Shown here: one piece after another, positions 7,149-14,879 of the stretch
How positions within the stretch are numbered: the stretch's first letter is position 1
Layout of the letters: each line of letters starts with the position of its first letter
Assembly (NCBI GenBank): GCA_937960895.1
Contig: CALCJD010000120.1
Coordinates: 1-21,859 of the forward strand
Length of the DNA: 21,859 nt
Origin: an uncultured Spartobacteria bacterium
GTDB taxonomy: Bacteria; Verrucomicrobiota; Verrucomicrobiia; Chthoniobacterales; Terrimicrobiaceae
Reading direction: 5' to 3'
Made by a program: the position numbers and the translations under genes
Notes under the pieces: generated by a model
Told to the model about the DNA's origin: nothing
The model's database searches: none
The model's input: only the letters and a program-made list of their open reading frames with translations

Positions 7149-8168
7149 ATGCGCTTGCGAATGGCTGACGTGGCCGCCAAGGCCGGAGTCTCCGCCTCCA
7201 CGGTGTGCCGGGCCCTGAAAGGCGACCCCCAGATTCCCGCCGCCACACGGGAACGCGTGCGGGCCGTGGCGCAGGCGATGGGATACGCTCCGGATCCGCT
7301 GCTCTCGGCGTTCGCCTCCCGAAAACGGGGACGCACCAAGGGCACCGACGTCACCACGATCGCCTTTGTCACCCGCTTCTCCAGCCGGCTGGGCTGGCGG
7401 CAGAATCCCTATTACAAACGTCTCTTTGACGGCGCCCAGGCCCGCGCCGAGCAACTCGGCTACCAACTGGAAAACTTCTGGCTGGGCGAACCGGGCATGA
7501 GCGGGGAACGCCTGAGCAGCATTCTTTACCATCGCGGAATTTCCGCGGTCTTTGTCGCCCCGCTTCCGCGCGCCCGCAGCCACATCTCGCTGGCTTGGGA
7601 AAAGTTCAGCTGCATCACCGTGGGCTATTCGCTCCTGCGTCCCAATCTGCACCGGGTCTCGTCCCACAACTTTCACGGCATCCTGGTCTGCATTCGCGAA
7701 TTGCGGCGGCTGGGCTATCGGCGCATCGGATTTTGTGTTTTCAAGGACACCAGCAAGCGGGTGGATGACCTGTGGCTTGCGGGTTTTCTCCTGAGCCAGC
7801 GCTCCATTGCCGACCTGAAACTGTCCTGCCTCGTGGTGGACGATGACACCGCTCCGGGCATTCCCGACTGGTGCCGGAAGGAGAAAATCGAGGTGTTGAT
7901 CGGCGCCGAACCCGGCGTGTTGGTTCATTTGCGCCGCAGCGGGTATTTCCCCGGCAAGATCGATTACGTGGCCGGCAGCTGGAATGATCAGGAACCCGAA
8001 ATCGCCGGGGTGGACCAGCGGCCGGACCGCATCGGGGCGACCGCCGTGGATCTGGTGATCGGACAATTGCAGCGCGGCGAGCGCGGGGTTCCCGAAGTCT
8101 CCTCCACCATGATGGTGGAAGGCGAGTGGAGGCCGGGTCCGAGCCTTTCGCGCGTCTGGACAGGCTGA
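7149..8168 (+). CDS. LacI/GalR-family transcriptional regulator
   Basis: A 339-residue protein from ATG 7149. GTG 7137 would add four residues, and ATG 7161 would start directly at MADVAAKAG. The N-terminal LacI helix-turn-helix is clear (MADVAAKAGVSASTVCRALK, then IPAATRERVRAVAQAMGY), with the hinge helix near SAFASRKRG. The rest matches the periplasmic-binding-protein-like ligand domain: TIAFVTRF, YYKRLFDGAQARAEQLGY, GISAVFVAPL and the late DQRPDRIGATAVDLVIGQL. Such proteins usually bind a sugar or sugar phosphate. It follows the GH5 pair by 34 bases on the same strand and is probably co-transcribed with it. A palindromic site lies right after its stop, before the cassette, and could be its operator or a terminator hairpin. 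Confidence 0.92.
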   Translation: MRLRMADVAAKAGVSASTVCRALKGDPQIPAATRERVRAVAQAMGYAPDPLLSAFASRKRGRTKGTDVTTIAFVTRFSSRLGWRQNPYYKRLFDGAQARAEQLGYQLENFWLGEPGMSGERLSSILYHRGISAVFVAPLPRARSHISLAWEKFSCITVGYSLLRPNLHRVSSHNFHGILVCIRELRRLGYRRIGFCVFKDTSKRVDDLWLAGFLLSQRSIADLKLSCLVVDDDTAPGIPDWCRKEKIEVLIGAEPGVLVHLRRSGYFPGKIDYVAGSWNDQEPEIAGVDQRPDRIGATAVDLVIGQLQRGERGVPEVSSTMMVEGEWRPGPSLSRVWTG

Positions 8169-8193
8169 CGTTGCGCAATCTATTGCGCCAACG
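8169..8193. promoter_or_regulatory. Palindromic element / hairpin with core CGCAATCTATTGCG (copy 1)
   Basis: Directly after the LacI-type stop codon, CGTTG-CGCAA, loop TCTA, TTGCG-(C)-CAACG form a 10-bp stem with one bulged base. The core CGCAATCTATTGCG at 8174-8187 (6-bp arms, 2-base centre) occurs again unchanged at 14803-14816. No T-run follows, so a classical intrinsic terminator is not obvious. It may be a transcription-factor site, an RNA processing or stability hairpin, or a terminator with atypical context. Confidence 0.6.
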
Positions 8194-8232
8194 GGTCCTT
8201 GCGGGAGGCCACGGTCGGCGGGATGGTGGCTC

Positions 8233-9015
8233 ATGATGAGGCTCTCCCCGATGAATCTCAATCGGATCATCCTTCGTCGTTTTTGTCGTCGTTCCGCCTT
8301 TTCGCTCGTTGAGCTGTTGACGGTGATGGGATGCATGTCCCTGTTGCTTGCGATTTCGGTTCCCGCCATCAACGGCCTGAAGGGGGGCGGGGACTTTCAC
8401 AGCGCGGTGGATGAGGTTGCACTGGCCCTGGATCGGGCGCGGGCCTATGCCGTGGCGAAGAACACCTATGTCTGGGTGGGGTTTTATGAGGAATCGGCCA
8501 CCGGGGCGGCGTCCTCGACCCTGCCTCCGTTCACCGGCAGGGGCCGCGTGGTTGTGGCGACGGTGGCTTCCGTGGACGGAACGCGGATTTTCGAGGACGG
8601 TTCGGCGGCGGCCATGCTGCCGCCCGATCGCCTGCGTCCGGTGGGGCGTTTGCTGAAGATTTCCCGGTTGCATCTCGCCGACGTGGGGGCGCCGACGGGT
8701 ATGGGAGAGACCGGTCGGCTCGATGGCCGCCCCGACCTTCCCTACACCGGGGAGGATGCCGAGGGCAGCCGGATCAGCAGCGAAAGCGCCGCCCGGACGC
8801 CGTATCCCTTCCAAGCGGGCACCTACACCTTCCACAAAACGATCCGCTTCAGTCCCAGCGGGGAGGCCACGGTGAACGGCGAGTCGGTCCCGCGGCGTTT
8901 GGGGGAGATCGGCCTGATTCCCACCCAGGGCGATGAGGTTGCGGATTCCCAGCCCAACGTCGCCGCCGTGCAGTTTTCAGGTCTTGGTGGAAAGGTGCGC
9001 ACTTATCGCCGATAA
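8233..9015 (+). CDS. vccD: Verru_Chthon cassette protein D (prepilin-like, GspH-like position)
   Basis: A 260-residue protein, first of the cassette. A basic leader (RRFCRRSA) precedes a type IV prepilin motif, A22|FSLVELLTV, with Glu27 at position +5 and a hydrophobic helix running to about residue 50. The -1 residue is Ala instead of the usual Gly, which prepilin peptidases can accept. The segment after the helix, FHSAVDEVALALDRARAYAVAKNTYVWVGF, resembles GspH/FimT-type pseudopilins. The later part is the family-specific soluble domain. Verru_Chthon cassette proteins are known from Verrucomicrobia genomes but have no established function. Six bases separate it from the next gene. The start at ATG 8233 (ATG ATG) is chosen because it gives a leader of normal prepilin length. 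Confidence 0.85.
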   Translation: MMRLSPMNLNRIILRRFCRRSAFSLVELLTVMGCMSLLLAISVPAINGLKGGGDFHSAVDEVALALDRARAYAVAKNTYVWVGFYEESATGAASSTLPPFTGRGRVVVATVASVDGTRIFEDGSAAAMLPPDRLRPVGRLLKISRLHLADVGAPTGMGETGRLDGRPDLPYTGEDAEGSRISSESAARTPYPFQAGTYTFHKTIRFSPSGEATVNGESVPRRLGEIGLIPTQGDEVADSQPNVAAVQFSGLGGKVRTYRR

Positions 9016-9021
9016 TGCCTC

Positions 9022-9495
9022 ATGCGGACCGCGTTCCGATCCGGCTTTACCCTGGTGGAAATCTGCCTTGCCCTGGGCATCGCGGTTTTCTGCCTCGTGG
9101 CCATTTTCTCCCTTTTGCCGGCCGGCCTGCGCGGCAATCTCGAGTCCAGTGAGGAAACGGTCGCAACGGGAATCCTGACCCAGGTCGTCACGGATCTGCG
9201 TTCCTGTCCGGTCACCAGTCCGCGCGGGCAGGCCGCCACCACGCCGCAATTTGGATTTGCCATTCCCGCCAATCCGGTGACCGCGGAAATTTCCGGCGGC
9301 ACCCGGTATTTCAGCGAGGCGGCCCATGACGGACCCTCGCCCGGCCCGTCCTCGCTCTATCGGGTGGACGTCACCTTTCTTCCCAACGGGGCGGCCAACG
9401 CGGCCACCCTGGCACATGTGAAAGCGAGCTGGCCGGCGGCCGCTCCGCAGCCCACGGGACGCGTGGAAACCTTTGTGGCCCTCGATCGGAATTGA
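9022..9495 (+). CDS. vccB: Verru_Chthon cassette protein B (prepilin-like, GspI-like position)
   Basis: A 157-residue protein with a very short leader and a textbook prepilin cleavage motif, G8|FTLVEICLALGIAVFCL, with Glu13 at +5. After the helix, the segment LLPAGLRGNLESSEETVATGILTQVVTDLR is typical of cassette protein B. It is the smallest of the four, as is typical of pseudopilin GspI. It sits six bases after vccD and four bases before the chosen start of vccC, so the genes are almost certainly one operon. Expected location after processing by a prepilin peptidase encoded elsewhere is the inner membrane or a pseudopilus. Confidence 0.88.
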   Translation: MRTAFRSGFTLVEICLALGIAVFCLVAIFSLLPAGLRGNLESSEETVATGILTQVVTDLRSCPVTSPRGQAATTPQFGFAIPANPVTAEISGGTRYFSEAAHDGPSPGPSSLYRVDVTFLPNGAANAATLAHVKASWPAAAPQPTGRVETFVALDRN

Positions 9496-9499
9496 CCTC

Positions 9500-10354
9500 A
9501 TGCCCGCCCTCCGTTCCGCCCGTCCCACCTCTTCCCGGGCTTTCAGCCTGATCGAGCTGCTTTGCGCCACCGTGGTCTTTCTGGTGCTCGGACTCATCAT
9601 TTCCCAGCTGCTTTCCAGCGCGACGGCCCTGACGGCGATGAGCAACAAAAAGCAGGAGGCCGATGCGCAGGGGCGGATGATTTTCAGCCGCCTGGCTCTG
9701 GATTTCTCCCGGATGCTCAAACGTGACGATGTGAAATATTTCCTCGGGAAGCAGGACGGTAATGACCGGATGGCCTTTCTGGCGGAGGTCTCCGGGTATT
9801 ATCCTTCGACCGGCTCCCCGAGCACCCTGTCCGTGGTTTCCTACCGGATGGGGGAGGGGAACGGTGACTACCGCGGCCTGCAGCGCGCCAGCAAGGCGCT
9901 CGGCTGGGCTCCCGACGGGAGCGGGGAGTCGCCGGTGGCCTTTCATCAGGAAATCGCAGCGCTGAGTCCCGACGCGGTGGGCAATGCGGAGTCGGACATC
10001 TATGAGGAAATTGGTCCCGGGGTGATCCGGTTTGAATATTTCCACCTCCTGAAGGATGGCACGCTGAGCGACCGGCCGGGGAGTTCTTCGACGCCGACCG
10101 AGGCGAACGGTCTGCGGGACGTGGCGGCGATTTGTGTGGTCATGGCCGTGATGGATCCGTCGGTGATTGGACGGGTGACCCCCGCCGAAGTGCGGGCGCT
10201 TGCCGCCAAATTGCGGGACTTTTCACCCGCCTCCATGTCCACGCTCGGGGCCTTGGAACGGGACTGGCAGCAGACCGTGGACGCGGACGATTTCGTGCGC
10301 CGAAGCGGCGGTGCGGTGCGGATTCTCTCCCGGTGTTTTCCCCTCGACTCATGA
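9500..10354 (+). CDS. vccC: Verru_Chthon cassette protein C (prepilin-like, GspJ-like position)
   Basis: A 284-residue protein starting at ATG 9500. The open frame reaches back to ATG 9473 inside vccB, but 9500 gives a normal leader and follows the vccB stop. The prepilin motif is A14|FSLIELLCATVVFLVLGL with Glu19 at +5. The next stretch, SNKKQEADAQGRMIFSRLALDFSRMLKRDDVKYF, resembles GspJ-like pseudopilins, followed by YRGLQRASK and a soluble beta-rich domain. The stop overlaps the vccA start (ATGA at 10351-10354), indicating translational coupling. As in VccD, the -1 residue is Ala. Confidence 0.87.
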   Translation: MPALRSARPTSSRAFSLIELLCATVVFLVLGLIISQLLSSATALTAMSNKKQEADAQGRMIFSRLALDFSRMLKRDDVKYFLGKQDGNDRMAFLAEVSGYYPSTGSPSTLSVVSYRMGEGNGDYRGLQRASKALGWAPDGSGESPVAFHQEIAALSPDAVGNAESDIYEEIGPGVIRFEYFHLLKDGTLSDRPGSSSTPTEANGLRDVAAICVVMAVMDPSVIGRVTPAEVRALAAKLRDFSPASMSTLGALERDWQQTVDADDFVRRSGGAVRILSRCFPLDS

Positions 10355-13300
10355 AGACGAAATCCCCATCCCGGAACGGCCAAAGCGGCGCGGCCATCGT
10401 GGTGGTTCTGCTTTTCATCGTGCTCCTCAGCGTTCTGGCGCTGGCGTTTTTTGTGAAGGCCACGGCCTTTCGCGGACTGTCCCAGAGCGCGGTGAATGAG
10501 TTCAAAGCCGACACCCTGGCCCGCTCCGCACTGGCGCTGACGGTGTCCGACCTGAAACGCGAAATTGCCGAGGGTTCGGATGTGGTGATGGCCGGCACGC
10601 AGAGGATTTATCTGCCGAAAAGCCATGCTCACATGGTGCCGCAACGCAGCGGGAATCCTCCGATTACCGGCGGGGTTGATCCCATTCCCAACCTGGTCCG
10701 GCGCAGTGTGCGCTCGGATTCCGTCGCGTCGCCCGGGGTGGGCAGCCGCGCCTCGGCCGCCAGTTCCGCCACCCCCGCGCGGAACGGCCGGTATGTCAGC
10801 GCGGCCCGCTGGAACAAGCACCATCTGATTCCGCGCGATCCGGCGAAATTCGGATCCGATCCCTCCCAGCGGGGGACGGATCCCGTTCCCGAGTTCGAGG
10901 TGCCGGACTGGGTGTATGTCACAGACAAGGGGCCGACCGTGCTGACCCAGGCCAGCCGCGCCGTCATTGGCCGCTATGCCTTTGCCATCTATGATGAAGG
11001 CGGCCTGCTCGACATCAACGTGGCGGGGTTCCCCGCCCAGACCCCCGTGGAAGCCGAGCATCCCTCCCCGGATTCCGACGATCCGGTGACCTGGGGATCG
11101 GGTGGCAAGGCCAGCCCGGCCTTTGCCGACCTGACGGTTCTAGGATTGAGCCAATCCCAGATTGACCAACTCGCCGGATGGAGGACCTTCGCCTCCGCGC
11201 AACCGGGGGGTGCCTTTCCAAATTTTTCCTTCGATGCGGCCTCGGCGCTGCGGTTTCACGACCTTGTTGTGAGGCATCCGCACGGGTTTCTGAAGACACC
11301 GGACACCGAGGTGACCGCCGGCGGGGCGACCCGCACCGATCAGCTTTTTACCAGCCGCCAGCAATTCCTGCAGTTTGCCAATCGGATCGGACTTCCCCCG
11401 GACTCCCTTCAATATCTGGGAACATTTTCCCGCTCCCTGGAGCAGCCCGCCTATGTGCCGGATCCGCAAAGGCCGCGGGTTCGGGCGAACCTGAACACGA
11501 ACAGCAGTCCCTGGGGCCGCGGCAACGACAAATTCAATCTCGACCGCAACGCCGACCGCGCCACCGACATCAATCCGCCTTTTCCGCTCGTGCGGGTGAA
11601 AAAGGCCTTCACCCGGCCCGACGGCACCGTGGCGAACGAGGGGGATCCACTGCTCAAACACCGGTTTCCCCTGTCCCGGTTGAAGTTGTTGAAGCGCGCC
11701 ACCACGGCTGCCAAATCGGATAACGATGAAATTTACCGCAATTTCGGACTTTCACGGGGCAGTCCCGCCGAGCCGTGGACCTATGATCACGGTGGAGCCG
11801 GCATCCTTCGTCTGGACGAAGTGGCCGCGCTTGGACGGGAACCGGATTTTTTTGAGCTGCTCAAGGCCGCCATCCAGGTCGGCAGCCTTGGAAAATCAGC
11901 CGCCGTGTCGCGCTACGATCTGGCCGGAAGCTTTTCCCACATCCCGTTCGTCAATTCGTCCTACACCGATCTGCACATCCTGCAGATCGGGGCAAACATC
12001 ATCGACCAGGCGGATACCGACGGATATCCCACGCGCATCCGCATCGCCGACATTCAGGGGGGAGCCAAGGAGGTCGCGGGCATTGAGGATCTGCCGTATT
12101 TGTATGCGGTTCGGAACCGGCCCTCCTTCCCCTCGTTCTCCGTGGTGCGATGGCTCCTGCAGCCGGTCGTCTGGAATCCGCACGATCCGGCGGGACGCCG
12201 GCCGGACGACGCTCCCACCACCTTCCGCATCCGTCCGGAATTGCAGGATCCGGAACAGGGTCCGCAGGGAACGCTCTGGTTTCTGGATGGTCAGTCGTTC
12301 AGCCTGCCCAGTGATTCGGCGCCGGTGGTGAACTTCGATTCGCTGCTTGATGGAGCAAATTTCATCACCTTCCTCGCAGGGGAGGGGGCCGGGCTGCCGG
12401 GTTTCCGTCAGCCCACCCGCCTCGGCGAAGCCAATGTGCCGGCCGGCAGCCAGGCCGCCGGCAATACGTTTGCCCAGGCCGATGTCGATCAGTCGGTCAA
12501 CCTCATCGGCATTGTGCTGACCGAATTTCCCGCCAAGTGGCCCAAAACGTCCGATCCGTCGCAATACACCTACGCCAGAGAAGTGCAGTTCACCGGGCCG
12601 GCGCCGGGCATCAATTTCATTCTGGAATATCAGGACGGCTCGAGCTGGGTGCCCTATGACCGGTTCCCCTATTCGTGGCAGCCGGTCACCAACTACAAAC
12701 CCAAACTCTACGGCAGCAGCGTCAATTCGGACGCCAAAGCCATCGCCGAACTGACCAACCGTTTTTCCAATCGGCTCGGTCGCAACATGATCGATGTGGC
12801 CTACGACAACAATCTGGAGTCCGCATCCTTCATGGGCATGATTCGCACCGATCCCCGCTCCCAGCGCTGGGCGAGCGGCTTTTCGGAATACATCAACCTC
12901 GTTCCCGATGTGAACGTCGCCGAAAATTCCTACGAAACCTTCCGCGGCGGAACGGGAATCGGATATGGCCTGCATCATTCGCCGATCAGCAGCAGTTCGG
13001 ATCGCGGTTTCATCGGGGCGGACAACTCGAATTACGCACAGGGATCGACCTGGGGACGTTATCGGGGAATGCAACTGGGATATTGGGCGGAAAACAGCAC
13101 GCGCGACACCCGGCAGGAGGGCGGGGGAACGGAAAACCGCCGCTTCAACCGGGATCCCGACGGCGTGCCGCGCCGCGCCATGGGGGGCTATGCGACCGAT
13201 CCCGAAAGCGGAGGCGGTTTCGACAATCTTCATGGCCTGCCCATGGCCACCAACAATTTCTCCAGCCGTCCCGTCGTGCTGAACCGGCCCTTCCAATCCG

Positions 13301-13983
13301 TGGCCGAACTGGGCCATGTGTTCCGGGGCGAGCCGTGGAAAAACCTGACCTTTGCCTTCCCGGAAAGCGGCGACTCCGCGTTGCTGGATGTCTTTTGCAT
13401 CGAGGAACCGGCAAACCCCGAGGGCATGGTCGCCGGCCGCGTGAACCTGAACACCCGCCAGATTCCGGTCCTGCAGGCCGTTCTGGCCGGAACAACGGTC
13501 GATCCCGCCAACCCCGCCCAGGTCTATTCCGGAACCGAAGCCCGGCAGCTCGCCGAGGCCCTTGTGGCCAGGACGATGAATGTGGCCGGATCGCCCCGCC
13601 AGGGCCCGCTCATGAATGTTGGTGATCTCGTCGGACGCTGGGCGCCCGAGCAGGGGAAGGATCTGGCCGGCGATCCGAATCCCGACATGTATTACTCGGG
13701 ATTCTCCGCCGACATCGGAAAGACGGCCTCTCTCCGCGGCACGCCCAAGGCGCTCATTCCCCGGCAGCGCGAAGCGGCCATCCGGGCGCTCGCCCAAAAC
13801 GGGACCACCCGCACCTGGAACCTGCTGATCGATGTCATTGCGCAAAGCGGTTCGTTCCCCACCGATGGCGGACCCCTGGACGGTTTTGTGGTCACCGGAG
13901 AAAAACGCTACTGGCTGCATGTGGCCATCGACCGCTTCACCGGCGAGGTCATCGATCAACAACTGGAGCTTGTCACGGAATGA
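10351..13983 (+). CDS. vccA: Verru_Chthon cassette protein A (giant GspK-like pseudopilin)
   Basis: A 1210-residue protein, the signature member of the cassette. The N-terminus is a prepilin-like leader and helix, SG13|AAIVVVLLFIVLLSVLALAFF, that lacks Glu at +5, as GspK proteins do. Two further GspK-type signatures are visible: DEGGLLDIN at residues 215-223 (compare DExGxxNLN in GspK) and GRVNLNTRQIPVLQAVLAGT from about residue 1029, the usual start of the GspK helical domain. About 800 residues lie between them, far more than in ordinary GspK (about 300 residues in total), with Asn/Tyr-rich, probably extracytoplasmic sequence. ATG 10351 overlaps the vccC stop and gives the leader. The in-frame ATG at 10132 is inside vccC and is rejected. 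The stop overlaps the next gene (ATGA at 13980-13983). Confidence 0.9.
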   Translation: MKTKSPSRNGQSGAAIVVVLLFIVLLSVLALAFFVKATAFRGLSQSAVNEFKADTLARSALALTVSDLKREIAEGSDVVMAGTQRIYLPKSHAHMVPQRSGNPPITGGVDPIPNLVRRSVRSDSVASPGVGSRASAASSATPARNGRYVSAARWNKHHLIPRDPAKFGSDPSQRGTDPVPEFEVPDWVYVTDKGPTVLTQASRAVIGRYAFAIYDEGGLLDINVAGFPAQTPVEAEHPSPDSDDPVTWGSGGKASPAFADLTVLGLSQSQIDQLAGWRTFASAQPGGAFPNFSFDAASALRFHDLVVRHPHGFLKTPDTEVTAGGATRTDQLFTSRQQFLQFANRIGLPPDSLQYLGTFSRSLEQPAYVPDPQRPRVRANLNTNSSPWGRGNDKFNLDRNADRATDINPPFPLVRVKKAFTRPDGTVANEGDPLLKHRFPLSRLKLLKRATTAAKSDNDEIYRNFGLSRGSPAEPWTYDHGGAGILRLDEVAALGREPDFFELLKAAIQVGSLGKSAAVSRYDLAGSFSHIPFVNSSYTDLHILQIGANIIDQADTDGYPTRIRIADIQGGAKEVAGIEDLPYLYAVRNRPSFPSFSVVRWLLQPVVWNPHDPAGRRPDDAPTTFRIRPELQDPEQGPQGTLWFLDGQSFSLPSDSAPVVNFDSLLDGANFITFLAGEGAGLPGFRQPTRLGEANVPAGSQAAGNTFAQADVDQSVNLIGIVLTEFPAKWPKTSDPSQYTYAREVQFTGPAPGINFILEYQDGSSWVPYDRFPYSWQPVTNYKPKLYGSSVNSDAKAIAELTNRFSNRLGRNMIDVAYDNNLESASFMGMIRTDPRSQRWASGFSEYINLVPDVNVAENSYETFRGGTGIGYGLHHSPISSSSDRGFIGADNSNYAQGSTWGRYRGMQLGYWAENSTRDTRQEGGGTENRRFNRDPDGVPRRAMGGYATDPESGGGFDNLHGLPMATNNFSSRPVVLNRPFQSVAELGHVFRGEPWKNLTFAFPESGDSALLDVFCIEEPANPEGMVAGRVNLNTRQIPVLQAVLAGTTVDPANPAQVYSGTEARQLAEALVARTMNVAGSPRQGPLMNVGDLVGRWAPEQGKDLAGDPNPDMYYSGFSADIGKTASLRGTPKALIPRQREAAIRALAQNGTTRTWNLLIDVIAQSGSFPTDGGPLDGFVVTGEKRYWLHVAIDRFTGEVIDQQLELVTE

Positions 13984-14789
13984 AAACCCCACTTTCTCTT
14001 CTCGCCGGATTTTTCCTCGTCCCCGTTACCGCCCTGGCGCAGAGAGGAACGTCGGCGGAGTTGCCGCCCGGACCGCTCATCAAATCAACCGCTCCCGAAT
14101 TCAGCGCCTGGCAGGTAAGTTGTACGTATGAGGGAGGACCCGAAAAAGCCGAGTCCCGCCGGCAGGAATTTCAGAAAGCCCTTGCGAAAATGGCGGAGCA
14201 GGATCCGGCCATGGCGAAGTTTCTGGGAGGAAGCCCCGCCGGAACGACCCCCCGTCCGCGGGTGACGCAGTTGTCCACCGTGAAAACGGGGGAAATCCGT
14301 CAGGAAACCATGGTCTTTGAGGGCGGAAAAAAGGAGGAAATCTGGGAAGCCCCGGGCACGCGGCTGCGGAAAAATGCGTTCGACGGAAAAATCCACCTCG
14401 AGACCGGCGTCATGCGTCCGGACGAATTGGGCGACTTTCCCGAGTTCAGCTGGATCGGAAAGGAGAACTTCCGGGGAATCAAACCCGTCAAGGGCCGACC
14501 CTGCCTGATCTTCGAATCCCGGGTGCAACGGGGCATTTTGGAGGATCCCCGGAACGGTTTTCAGGTTCCGGACGCCGACCTCTCCGAGGATGCCTTTGTC
14601 ACCGCCACGGCCGCCGTCGATCTGGAAACCCGTCTGCCCGTCCAACTGCAATGGGAGGACCAGACTCGGACCTATGAATTCCGGCGGCCGCCCGCCCAAA
14701 AATTGGTTTTTCCGGAGGAATTTGCCCGCGTTCTGCAGCAATCCCTCCAGCGTGCCCGTTCCGCCACCGCGCCGCTGACTCCGCGGTGA
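13980..14789 (+). CDS. Exported protein coupled to the Verru_Chthon cassette, function unknown
   Basis: A 269-residue protein whose ATG overlaps the vccA stop, so it belongs to the same operon. It starts with a clear signal peptide (MKTPLSLLAGFFLVPVTALA|QRG). The mature part is charged and beta-rich, with a central block WEAPGTRLRKNAFDGKIHLE and PDELGDFPEFSWIGKENF, then a segment VTATAAVDLETRLPVQLQWE. The last segment resembles proteins that report on outer-membrane or lipoprotein-like beta folds (LolA/LppX type), but this is a weak impression. I do not recognise a family. Translational coupling suggests it works with the pseudopilin-like proteins, for example as a periplasmic partner. A strong hairpin starts one base after its stop. 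Confidence 0.8.
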   Translation: MKTPLSLLAGFFLVPVTALAQRGTSAELPPGPLIKSTAPEFSAWQVSCTYEGGPEKAESRRQEFQKALAKMAEQDPAMAKFLGGSPAGTTPRPRVTQLSTVKTGEIRQETMVFEGGKKEEIWEAPGTRLRKNAFDGKIHLETGVMRPDELGDFPEFSWIGKENFRGIKPVKGRPCLIFESRVQRGILEDPRNGFQVPDADLSEDAFVTATAAVDLETRLPVQLQWEDQTRTYEFRRPPAQKLVFPEEFARVLQQSLQRARSATAPLTPR

Positions 14790-14790
14790 G

Positions 14791-14825
14791 GGAAGATTTT
14801 CTCGCAATCTATTGCGGAATCTTCC
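14791..14825. promoter_or_regulatory. Palindromic element / strong hairpin with core CGCAATCTATTGCG (copy 2)
   Basis: It begins one base after the stop of the last cassette gene. GGAAGATT (14791-14798) pairs perfectly with AATCTTCC (14818-14825), and inside this CGCAA and TTGCG pair around a TCTA loop. The 14-base core at 14803-14816 is identical to that at 8174-8187, although the outer arms differ. No T-run follows. The fully paired outer arms favour a role as an RNA hairpin (terminator or 3' end stabiliser). A DNA operator for the surface-protein gene at 14880 is the alternative. Confidence 0.65.
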
Positions 14826-14879
14826 GGTTGCATCACCGGAGAGATATCTTAGCCTGTTAACAAATCCTCCCATTGCGTC

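Noticed and set aside
11896..13992. 698-codon minus-strand open frame opposite vccA
   Set aside because: Long antisense frames are common opposite GC-rich genes. Its translation has no domain pattern, while the plus strand carries clear VccA motifs.
14824..14839. Second small hairpin (CCGGT...ACCGG) overlapping the 14791-14825 hairpin, as an antiterminator or riboswitch switch
   Set aside because: The overlap is just two bases, the stem is five bp and no T-run or ligand-binding architecture is seen; not enough for a switch.
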